Shown: in pieces, positions 15,651-22,408 of the stretch
How positions within the stretch are numbered: the stretch's first letter is position 1
Layout: each line of letters opens with the position of its first letter
Source: Iamia majanohamensis
GTDB lineage: Bacteria; Actinomycetota; Acidimicrobiia; Acidimicrobiales; Iamiaceae
Assembly: GCF_028532485.1 (NCBI RefSeq)
Contig: NZ_CP116942.1
Span: 3,162,001-3,226,000 of the forward strand
Direction: 5' to 3'
DNA length: 64,000 bases
Notes under the pieces: generated by a model
The model's database searches: none
Seen by the model: only the letters and a program-made list of their open reading frames with translations
Told to the model about the DNA's origin: nothing
Translations under genes and position numbers: made by a program

Positions 15651-16283
15651 GTGCCCGACCTCCCGCCACCACCGCCCTCCCGCCCCTCGTCGGCCCGCAC
15701 CGCCGTGGTGCTGGCGGTGGCCGCCGGGGTCCTGGTGGTGGCGCTGGTCGCCTTCGCGGTCGTCGTGGTGCAGGTGCTGTCCTCCGACGCCGACGAGCCC
15801 GAGGTGGTCCCCGCCCCGGACGCCCCGGCCGACCTCTGCGCCGTGATCGGCGCCGACGACCTCGCGGCCTGGGTGCCCGACGCCGAGGCCGAGGCGACCA
15901 CCGACGAGAGCCAGGTCAACACCGAGGCCTCGTGCCAGGTCGACACCGCGGGCGGGGTCACCGAGGACCTCGCCTACGGGTCCCTCGGGGCCCGGGTCTA
16001 CCGCTACGGCTCGATCGGCGACGCCGACCGGCCCGAGGCCCAGGCCGTCGAGGCGCTCGCCGACCGCTGCGAGGGCGCGCTCGAGCCCGACGCCGGCATC
16101 GGCGACGAGTCCTGCGTGCCCTACGCCGAGGAGTCCGCCGGGTCGGGCCGGACCGCGGTCGAGGTGCGCCGCGGCGCGGACCTGGTGACGGTCACCTACT
16201 ACGCCAGCCCCCTGACCGCCGACGAGGCCCGCGAGCGGGCCCTGGAGGCGGCGACGCAGATCGTGGTCACGCTGCGGCGCTAG
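15651..16283 (+). CDS. Membrane-anchored extracytoplasmic protein of unknown function, 210 aa
   Basis: A short Pro-rich cytoplasmic N-terminus (VPDLPPPPPSRPSSA), one transmembrane helix (residues about 17-45, VVLAVAAGVLVVALVAFAVV), then an outside domain of about 160 residues with four cysteines (DLCAVIG, EASCQVD, DRCEGAL, DESCVPY) that could make two disulfides. The layout resembles actinobacterial DUF3558-like proteins, but I cannot assign it. GTG 15651 is preferred to TTG 15618 because a TACCGG hexamer lies exactly six bases upstream. It diverges from sufB. Confidence 0.62.
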   Translation: MPDLPPPPPSRPSSARTAVVLAVAAGVLVVALVAFAVVVVQVLSSDADEPEVVPAPDAPADLCAVIGADDLAAWVPDAEAEATTDESQVNTEASCQVDTAGGVTEDLAYGSLGARVYRYGSIGDADRPEAQAVEALADRCEGALEPDAGIGDESCVPYAEESAGSGRTAVEVRRGADLVTVTYYASPLTADEARERALEAATQIVVTLRR

Positions 16284-16403
16284 CACCACCCGGCCCGGGC
16301 CCCCGGGGGCGGAGGTGGCCTGCAGGGCCGGTCGGGGGTCGTCTCCTCCTCGCCGAGGGCGTGGGACCGGGCGGAGGCCCACACCGAGGACCAGGCGTCG
16401 TCG

Positions 16404-16440
16404 CCGCCCCGCCAGCGGTGCCAGACGGGTGGCGGGGCGG
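16404..16440. terminator. 11-bp hairpin between convergent genes
   Basis: CCGCCCCGCCA at 16404-16414 pairs perfectly with TGGCGGGGCGG at 16430-16440. It lies between the ends of the gene at 15651-16283 (+) and the protease gene (-). No T-tract, as usual at this GC content. Confidence 0.6.
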
Positions 16441-16463
16441 AGCCGGGCCCGTGCCGGGGCGAC

Positions 16464-17366
16464 TCAGCCGGCGGCGTCGTCGGGGTCGTCGGCGAAGGTC
16501 ACCGTCACGGTGCGCTCGTCGGCGCCCCGCAGCGCCGTGACCTCGACCGAGGTGCGGTCGGCGGCGGCGTCGAGGGCGTCCCACAGGTCGTCGACGCTGG
16601 CCACGGGCTGCCCGTCGACGGCGGTCACCAGGTCCCCCTCGTCGAGGCCGGCGGCGGCCGCCGGGGACCCCTCGGCCACGGCCCGCACGAGCAGGCCGGC
16701 GGCCTCGGGCAGGCCCACGCGGGCCCGGAGCCGGGCGGCCCGGGGGCCGGGGACGATGACGATGCCCAGGCGGCGGGTGCGCAGGTGCCGACCGCCGACC
16801 AGGGCGTCGACCCGGGCGCGCAGGTCGTCGTCGGCCGGCAGGGCCAGGTAGAAGCCGTCGCCCAGGCGGTGGGTGTTGAGGCCCACGAGGCGTCCGTCGG
16901 CGTCGACCAGGGGACCGCCGGAGGAGCCCCGGGCCAGGGGGGCGGTGTGCTCCACGGCCCCGGTGACCCGACGGCCCCGGGGGCCGCGGAAGCTGCGACC
17001 CACCCCCGACACGCTGCCGGCGGTGATGCGGTCGCCCCCGGCGGTGCGGGCCAGGGCGAACACGGCGTCGCCGGGCTGCGGTGGGGTGTCGGCCCAGGTC
17101 AGCGGGGTCGCGTCGCCGGTCGGCACCTCGAGCACCACGACGTCGTGGTCGGCGTCGGAGCCCACGAGGGAGGCCTGGGCGTGGGTGCCGTCGGCGAAGG
17201 TGACCTGGGTGGTGCGGTCCCGGAGGTTGTGGGCGCTGGTGAGCACCCGGTCGGGGGCGATCACCACGCCGGCGCCCCGGGCGTGGCGGCCGATGGCCAC
17301 GGTGGCGGGGGCGGCGACGGCGTGGGCGGCTCGGGTGGCGGCGGCGATCTCGGCGAGGACGGACAT
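16464..17366 (-). CDS. HtrA-like trypsin-fold serine protease with PDZ domain, no signal peptide, 300 aa
   Basis: A S1C-type serine protease. The triad is His46 (VLTSAHNLR), Asp75 (DADHDVVVLEV) and Ser149 (ARGSSGGPLVD). A PDZ domain follows at about residues 195-290 (LVRAVAEGSPAAAAGLDEGD, VTAVDGQPV). Unlike typical HtrA/DegP proteins there is no signal peptide or membrane helix, so it should stay in the cytoplasm. ATG 17366 is supported by GGAG seven bases upstream. The promoter region contains a perfect 23-bp palindrome shared with the divergent HxlR regulator, which likely controls it. Confidence 0.83.
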   Translation of the reverse strand: MSVLAEIAAATRAAHAVAAPATVAIGRHARGAGVVIAPDRVLTSAHNLRDRTTQVTFADGTHAQASLVGSDADHDVVVLEVPTGDATPLTWADTPPQPGDAVFALARTAGGDRITAGSVSGVGRSFRGPRGRRVTGAVEHTAPLARGSSGGPLVDADGRLVGLNTHRLGDGFYLALPADDDLRARVDALVGGRHLRTRRLGIVIVPGPRAARLRARVGLPEAAGLLVRAVAEGSPAAAAGLDEGDLVTAVDGQPVASVDDLWDALDAAADRTSVEVTALRGADERTVTVTFADDPDDAAG

Positions 17367-17379
17367 GGCGGGCTCCTGG

Positions 17380-17402
17380 GTGACTTGCGATGTGCAAGTC
17401 AC
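17380..17402. promoter_or_regulatory. Perfect 9-5-9 palindrome, probable HxlR operator
   Basis: GTGACTTGC at 17380-17388, a 5-bp spacer and GCAAGTCAC at 17394-17402. It lies 13 bases from the protease start and 47 from the regulator start, and a TATTGT -10-like hexamer for the protease abuts it. A dimeric winged-helix protein would fit such a site. Confidence 0.7.
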
Positions 17403-17449
17403 AATAGACCCACCCGCCGCGACCGCACCAGGGCTGCGAGGATGGGGCC

Positions 17450-17902
17450 GTGCCCCGCCGCCGCCCGCCCCCCGGACCGCCCGCCGTGCGCCCCGACCCC
17501 ATGCTCGTCCGGGCCGTCGAGCGGGTGGGCGACCGTTGGGTGCTGCTCATCGTGGCCGGCCTCATGGACGGCCCCCGCCGCTTCGGCGACCTCGGCGACG
17601 GCCTCGGGGTCGCCCCCAACATCCTCACCGCTCGCCTCCGCCAGCTGGAGGAGGACGGCCTCGTCGTCGCCCGCCCCTACAGCGAGCGCCCGGTGCGCCA
17701 CGAGTACGCCCTCACCGGCGCCGGGCGCGAGCTCGCCGCCACGCTGGCCCACCTCTCCGAGTGGGGCGCCCGCCGCCGCGGCGGGCCCACGGGCGCGGCG
17801 TTCCACTCCCGCTGCGGCGCCACCCTCGAGGTGCGGGCCTGGTGCCCCACCTGCGACCGCACCGTCGAGGGCGAGGAGGCCGCCGAGGCCTACGACGTGT
17901 AG
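17450..17902 (+). CDS. HxlR-family transcriptional regulator, 150 aa
   Basis: Winged helix-turn-helix of the HxlR type: MLVRAVERVGDRWVLLIVAGL, PRRFGDLGDGLGVAPNILTARLRQLEEDGLVVARPYSERP and the wing region HEYALTGAGREL. A C-terminal extension of about 35 residues has Cys residues in the pattern C-x(13)-C-x-x-C (HSRCGATLEV, WCPTCDR), possibly a metal or redox sensor. GTG 17450 has GAGGA at 17439-17443. It is divergent from the HtrA-like protease with a perfect palindrome between them, which suggests it represses itself and the protease. A 124-nt repeat block follows the gene. Confidence 0.85.
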   Translation: MPRRRPPPGPPAVRPDPMLVRAVERVGDRWVLLIVAGLMDGPRRFGDLGDGLGVAPNILTARLRQLEEDGLVVARPYSERPVRHEYALTGAGRELAATLAHLSEWGARRRGGPTGAAFHSRCGATLEVRAWCPTCDRTVEGEEAAEAYDV

Positions 17903-17948
17903 GACCCTCGAGCTCGGAGCACGCTCGCCGACGCCCGCTCCGCCCCGA

Positions 17949-18072
17949 CGAACCTTGGACGCCTGACCGCGCCAGGCAACGACACCCGTCCAACGTTCGA
18001 CGGACCGCCCCGGCCGCACCGCGAACCTTGGACGCCTGACCGCGCCAGGCAACGACACCCGTCCAGGGTTCG
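17949..18072. repeat. 124-nt composite repeat, two 51-nt palindromic units (copy A)
   Basis: Units at 17949-17999 and 18022-18072 both start CGAACCTTGGACG, contain GCGCCAGGCAACGACACC and end GTTCG, so the ends pair (CGAAC with GTTCG, TGGACG with CGTCCA). A 22-nt spacer separates them. The same two-unit block, same total length and period, occurs at 39253-39376. Confidence 0.85.
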
Positions 18073-18088
18073 AGGGGTGGCGCGTGGG

Positions 18089-19174
18089 TCAGGGGCGGGA
18101 CGCGAACCAGGGCCTGAGGGGGGCGTGGTCGAGGTCGGCCAGGACGTGGCGGGCGAAGCGGTCGCACTCGGCCGCGTGGGGGTAGCCGGAGAGGATGAAG
18201 GCGTCGATGCCCACCTCCCGGTAGCGCTCCAGGGTCGCCCGCACCTGGTCGGGGTCACCGACGATGGCGGCCCCGGCCCCGCTGCGGGCCTTGCCCACAC
18301 CGGTCCAGAGGTGGTCCTCGGCGAAGCCGTCGTCGTCGGCCCCGGCCCGCAGCTCGGCCTGACGGGCCACCCCGGCCGAGCCCGAGTCCAGGCTGCGCTC
18401 CCGGATGGCCCGGCCCTGCTCGTCGTCGACGGCCGAGATCAGCGACGCCGCCGCGGCCCGGGCCTCGGCCTCGGTCTCGCGCACGATGACGTGGCTGCGG
18501 AACCCGAGCCGGAGGTCGCGGCCGTGGGCCGCGGCCCGCTCGCGCATCTCGGCGGCGAGGGCGGCGGTGGCGTCCACCGTGTCGGGCCACATCAGGTACA
18601 CGTCGGCGGCCTCGGCCGCGACCTCCTTGGCCGGCTCCGAGAGGCCCCCGAAGTAGAGCGGCGGGCAGCGCCCGTCGACGGTGGCGATGCGGGGCGGGTC
18701 CACCTCCACCTCGACGAAGTCGCCGTGGTGGGCCACCGGACGGCGGTCGAGCAGGTCCCGCAGGACGCCCATGACCTCTCGGGTCCGCTGGTAGCGGGCC
18801 GCGCTGGGGAGGGTCTCACCCGGCAGGTCCGACGAGATGATGTTGATCGTCAGCCGCCCCTCCAGCACCTGGTCGATGGTCGCCAGCTGGCGGGCCATCT
18901 GGGGCACGACCAGCTCGCCGACCCGCACGGCGAGCAGCAGGTGCATGCGCCGCAGGTGCGGGGCGAGGGCAGCGGCGAAGGCCACCGAGTCGATGCCGAG
19001 GGCGTAGCCCGACGGCAGGAGGATGTTGTCGAAGCCGGCCTCCTCGGCGGCCAGGGCGATGGTGCGGCAGTGGGGCCACGACGACAGCAGGGCCTCGTCG
19101 GGCACGCCCAGGCGCTCGTAGTCGTCGTCGCAGAGGGCCGCGAACCACGACACCTCGAGCGGTGCGTCGCTCAC
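18089..19174 (-). CDS. LLM-class flavin-dependent oxidoreductase (SsuD-like), 361 aa
   Basis: A luciferase-like TIM-barrel monooxygenase. It resembles the FMNH2-dependent alkanesulfonate/dimethylsulfone monooxygenase group more than the F420 group: EEAGFDNILLPSGYALGIDS, LAVRVGELVVPQMARQLATIDQ, RLTINIISSDLPGE, CPPLYFGGLSEPAKEVAAE and DVYLMWPDT. The substrate is unknown. GTG 19174 overlaps the stop of the aldo/keto reductase gene (GTGA), so the two are one operon. The 124-nt repeat block ends 16 bases beyond its stop. Confidence 0.83.
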   Translation of the reverse strand: MSDAPLEVSWFAALCDDDYERLGVPDEALLSSWPHCRTIALAAEEAGFDNILLPSGYALGIDSVAFAAALAPHLRRMHLLLAVRVGELVVPQMARQLATIDQVLEGRLTINIISSDLPGETLPSAARYQRTREVMGVLRDLLDRRPVAHHGDFVEVEVDPPRIATVDGRCPPLYFGGLSEPAKEVAAEAADVYLMWPDTVDATAALAAEMRERAAAHGRDLRLGFRSHVIVRETEAEARAAAASLISAVDDEQGRAIRERSLDSGSAGVARQAELRAGADDDGFAEDHLWTGVGKARSGAGAAIVGDPDQVRATLERYREVGIDAFILSGYPHAAECDRFARHVLADLDHAPLRPWFASRP

Positions 19175-20085
19175 GGCAGCGGGACCCCCCCGGAGGCCAC
19201 GACCAGGCGGTAGCAGTCCTCCCGGTCGAGGTGGACGGTGGGCACGGCGGCGGCCAGGGCGGCCAGGCGCTCGGGCCGCTGCGACCCGAGCAGGGCCACC
19301 GGCCGGGTCGGCAGGCAGAGGGCGAAGGCCACCGCCACCGACGGCCGGTCGACGCCCTCCCGGGCCGCGAGCTCGTCGAGGAGGGTGCCGAGGGCCGGGT
19401 CGAGGCCCTCGCCGGTGGCGATGCGCCCGCCGGCCAGGGGGCTCCAGGCCAGCACGGCCATCCCGGTGCGGGCCGCCAGGTCGAGGGTGCCGTCGCGGGC
19501 CGGGTCGAGGGCGACGACCGAGAGCTCGGGCTGGGTGGCGACGAGGGGGACGCCGCGGGCGGCCAGGTGGTGGGCCAGGGCCTCGGTCTGGGGCGGCGTG
19601 TGGTTGGACACGCCCACCGTGCCGACCAGCCCGTCGGCCACCGCCCCGGCCAGGGCGTCCGCGACCACCTCGGGGTGGGTGAAGAGGTCGGGCCGGTGGA
19701 CCAGGTAGAGCTCGACGTGGTCGACGCCCAGGCGACGGAGCGAGCCCTCGACCGCGGTGCGCAGGTCCGAGGAGTCGTACGGCGTGGGCGGCAGGATCCC
19801 GCCCTTGGTCGCCAGCACGACCCGGTCGCGCAGACCGGGACGCAGGGCCAGGGCCCGACCCAGGGCCTCCTCCACCGACCCCAGTCCCCGACCGCCCCAG
19901 TCGAGGCCGTACACCTCGGCCGTGTCGACGAGGGTCAGCCCTGCGTCGACGGCGGCCTCCAGCACCTCGGCGCCCCGACCGGGGTCGTCGTGGGTGAAGC
20001 GCCAGGCGCCGAAGCCCAGGGGCCCCACCTCGGGACCCCCCGGGCCGAGGGCGCGGGGCGCGGTGTCGACCAGTCCGTCAGCCAC
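19171..20085 (-). CDS. Aldo/keto reductase, 304 aa
   Basis: An NADPH-dependent aldo/keto reductase-fold protein. The catalytic tetrad is present: Asp54, Tyr59 (TLVDTAEVYG), Lys94 (VLATKGG) and His130 (LYLVHRPDL). VGTVGVSNH and the later WSPLAGGRIATG are also typical. GTG 20085 gives the standard N-terminus; further upstream codons are Pro/Arg-rich and out of character. It is translationally coupled to the LLM monooxygenase downstream and diverges from the Gfo/Idh/MocA oxidoreductase across 58 bases. Confidence 0.88.
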   Translation of the reverse strand: MADGLVDTAPRALGPGGPEVGPLGFGAWRFTHDDPGRGAEVLEAAVDAGLTLVDTAEVYGLDWGGRGLGSVEEALGRALALRPGLRDRVVLATKGGILPPTPYDSSDLRTAVEGSLRRLGVDHVELYLVHRPDLFTHPEVVADALAGAVADGLVGTVGVSNHTPPQTEALAHHLAARGVPLVATQPELSVVALDPARDGTLDLAARTGMAVLAWSPLAGGRIATGEGLDPALGTLLDELAAREGVDRPSVAVAFALCLPTRPVALLGSQRPERLAALAAAVPTVHLDREDCYRLVVASGGVPLP

Positions 20086-20131
20086 GGCCGCCGACCCTAG
20101 GCCCCGGCCCGGGCCCGGCCGGGGCCGTCGG

Positions 20132-20137
20132 TACGCT
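20132..20137 (+). promoter_or_regulatory. Probable -10 element of the Gfo/Idh/MocA gene
   Basis: TACGCT is exactly six bases before ATG 20144. No Shine-Dalgarno is seen, so a leaderless mRNA is likely. Confidence 0.5.
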
Positions 20138-20143
20138 CCGGCC

Positions 20144-21232
20144 ATGGCCGCTCCCCCACCCGTCCGCTACGGCCTGGTCGGCACCGGGATGATGGGCGTC
20201 GAGCACCTCTGGAACCTCCAGCACGTGCCCGGGGCCGAGATCACGGCGATCGCCGACCCCCACCCCGGGTCGCGCGACCTCGCCGACCTGGCCGCCGGCG
20301 AGGGCCGCGCCACCTTCGCCCACTTCGCCGACCACCGCGCCCTGCTCGAGGCCGACCTCTGCGACGTCGTGGTCGTGGCCACCCCGAACCACACCCACCT
20401 GCCGGTGCTGCTCGACGTGCTGGCCCACCCCGTGCACGTCCTGGTCGAGAAGCCCCTCACCACCACCGTCGAGGGGTGCCGCCAGGTCCTGGCCGCGGCG
20501 GAGGGGCGCGAGCAGCTGGTGTGGGTCGGCCTGGAGTACCGCTACATGCCGCCCGTGGCCCGGCTCATCGCCGAGGTGCGGGCCGGGGCCGTGGGCACGC
20601 CGCGGATGGTCGCCATCCGGGAGCACCGCTTCCCGTTCCTCCGGAAGGTGGGCGACTGGAACCGCTTCAGCCGCAACACCGGCGGCACGCTCGTCGAGAA
20701 GTGCTGCCACTTCTTCGACCTGATGGCCCACGTCCTCGACGACGAGCCGGTGCGGGTGCTGGCCTCGGGGGCCCAGGACGTCAACCACCTCGACGAGGTC
20801 TACGACGGCGAGGTGCCCGACATCCTCGACAACGCCTTCGTCGTCGTGGACTTCGCCGGCGGCGCCCGGGCCTCGCTCGACCTGTGCATGTTCGCCGAGG
20901 GCTCGGAGAACCAGGAGGAGGTCTCGGTCGTGGGCGACGCCGGCAAGGTGGAGGCGTTCCTGCCGTCGTGCGAGGTGCGGGTCGGGGCCCGGGCGACGGT
21001 CCGCGAGGGCGTCACCCGCGAGGTCGTCCACGACGACCGGGTCGCCTACGAGGGCTTCCACCACGGCTCCAGCTACCTGGAGCACCTGGACCTGATCGAC
21101 GCCGTCCGCTCGGGGGGCCGGGCCGGCGTCGGGTTGCGGGAGGGGCTGATGTCGGTGGCCGTGGGCGTGGCCGCCCACCGCAGCATCGACGAGGGCCGGG
21201 CCGTCACCGTCGACGAGGTCCTCGCCGACTGA
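20144..21232 (+). CDS. Gfo/Idh/MocA-family NAD(P)-dependent oxidoreductase, 362 aa
   Basis: N-terminal Rossmann fold with GLVGTGMMGVEHLWNL, the substrate-region motif VEKPLTTT, and a C-terminal alpha/beta domain with the GGTLVEKCCHFFDLM region that usually carries the catalytic Lys/His pair. Such enzymes oxidise or reduce sugars, inositols or related polyols in the cytoplasm; the exact substrate is unclear. ATG 20144 starts right at the domain and follows a leaderless-type promoter. A strong 13-bp hairpin follows the stop. Confidence 0.88.
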   Translation: MAAPPPVRYGLVGTGMMGVEHLWNLQHVPGAEITAIADPHPGSRDLADLAAGEGRATFAHFADHRALLEADLCDVVVVATPNHTHLPVLLDVLAHPVHVLVEKPLTTTVEGCRQVLAAAEGREQLVWVGLEYRYMPPVARLIAEVRAGAVGTPRMVAIREHRFPFLRKVGDWNRFSRNTGGTLVEKCCHFFDLMAHVLDDEPVRVLASGAQDVNHLDEVYDGEVPDILDNAFVVVDFAGGARASLDLCMFAEGSENQEEVSVVGDAGKVEAFLPSCEVRVGARATVREGVTREVVHDDRVAYEGFHHGSSYLEHLDLIDAVRSGGRAGVGLREGLMSVAVGVAAHRSIDEGRAVTVDEVLAD

Positions 21233-21240
21233 CCGCCCCG

Positions 21241-21288
21241 ACCTCTGGACGGATCGCCACCGCCGGCGGCGGGGGTCCGTCCAGAGGT
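21241..21288. terminator. Strong 13-bp hairpin between convergent genes
   Basis: ACCTCTGGACGGA at 21241-21253 pairs perfectly with TCCGTCCAGAGGT at 21276-21288; a second inner CCGCC/GGCGG stem lies in the loop. It falls in the 63-nt gap between two gene ends, so it fits a bidirectional terminator. The TCTGGACG/CGTCCAGA core resembles the 51-nt repeat units. Confidence 0.75.
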
Positions 21289-21295
21289 GGTGGGG

Positions 21296-22336
21296 TCAGG
21301 GGACGTCGAGGGGGTGGTAGCCGGGGACCGCGGCGTGGGGGGTGTCGAGGTAGACCTTGGCCTCGGGGTTGCCGCTGAAGCGGCCGTGGCTCCAGCGCAC
21401 CTCGACGTGGCCCTTCACCGTGCGGTCGGCGCCCGTGGCCCGCTCCACCACGTTGGCCTGCCAGCGGACCACGGCCTGGCCCGCGGGCTCGGGCCACACC
21501 TCGAAGGCGGACAGCCGGAACTCCTGCTGCCAGTCCCACGCCGTGTCGATGCGGAGGCGCATCGGCGGCGCGGTGGCGCTCGACGCGCCGAGCACGAAGT
21601 AGGGCGCACCGCCGACGCGGAGCAGGCGCCAGAGCAGGCGCTCCTTCTCGGTCCGGTCGCCCAGCGACGACGACCACCGGTCGGCCGAACGCTCGGCCAC
21701 GACCCGGGCCAGGCCGGCGTAGGACTCGGCCACCGACGAGGGCAGCGTGCGGCCCAGGGCCGACTTGAGCAGCTCCCGCCCGCCCCGGGCCAGGTCGCCC
21801 ACCCGGTCCGGGAGGTGGGCCAGGTCGGCCGCGCCCGGGAGCCCGGAGCGCTCCAGCTCGTCGCGCGCCGCGCCGTAGAAGTCCTGGAGCTCGTGGGGGG
21901 CCACCGCCGCGAACCAGTCCCCCGCCTTGCTCACCGGACCGGACAGCCCGCCGTCGAACAGCCCCGCCGGGGCCAGGTTGTGCAGCACCTTCGACAGGTA
22001 CTTGCACGACACCAGGTACACCCGGTCGACGCGCAGGTCGGCGGGCACGTCGGAGGGCAGCGGCAGCTTGTCGGGCCCCTTCCACTCGATGCGGGCCGGC
22101 ACCCGGCTGCGCAGCGCCCCCTCGGAGCGGAGGAAGGCGAGCCCGTTGTCCCACGCCCGGGCGAAGTCGGCGTCGTGGCTGCCGGCCTCCCGGGCCGCCA
22201 CCAGGCGGTCCCACCCGGCGTCGTCGACGCCCACCAGCTCGTCGGGGCGGGCCGCCAGGGCCCAGTCGAGGTCGCCCAGGCCGAGCATGGCCAGCCCGGT
22301 GGTGATCTCGGTGACCTCGGTGCGCAGCGACGGCAT
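21296..22336 (-). CDS. Unknown protein behind a DNA methyltransferase, possible restriction partner, 346 aa
   Basis: I do not recognise a named family. It lies 72 bases downstream of, and in the same direction as, the DNA methyltransferase gene, with a terminator-like hairpin after it. Visible features are RIEWKGPDKLPLPSDV (residues 82-97), DRVYLVSCKYLSKVLHN (104-120) and SSSLGDRTEKERLLW. The stretch with Glu84, Asp88, Asp104 and a strand ending S-C-K (Lys112) loosely recalls a PD-(D/E)xK nuclease core, but the expected acidic residue before the lysine is a Ser, so this is weak. No signal peptide or membrane helix. A restriction or modification-linked role is inference from position. Confidence 0.6.
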   Translation of the reverse strand: MPSLRTEVTEITTGLAMLGLGDLDWALAARPDELVGVDDAGWDRLVAAREAGSHDADFARAWDNGLAFLRSEGALRSRVPARIEWKGPDKLPLPSDVPADLRVDRVYLVSCKYLSKVLHNLAPAGLFDGGLSGPVSKAGDWFAAVAPHELQDFYGAARDELERSGLPGAADLAHLPDRVGDLARGGRELLKSALGRTLPSSVAESYAGLARVVAERSADRWSSSLGDRTEKERLLWRLLRVGGAPYFVLGASSATAPPMRLRIDTAWDWQQEFRLSAFEVWPEPAGQAVVRWQANVVERATGADRTVKGHVEVRWSHGRFSGNPEAKVYLDTPHAAVPGYHPLDVP

Positions 22337-22408
22337 GGCCCAGAGCGTCGCGCGGACCGGAGGCGCCCGGAGCCCGAGCGGGCCCGGCGCCGGGCCCGAG
22401 GGAGCGGG

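Noticed and set aside
17949-18072. CRISPR array
   Set aside because: Only two units, strongly palindromic along their whole length, with similar rather than unique spacers, and no cas genes nearby. Better explained as a palindromic repeat pair.
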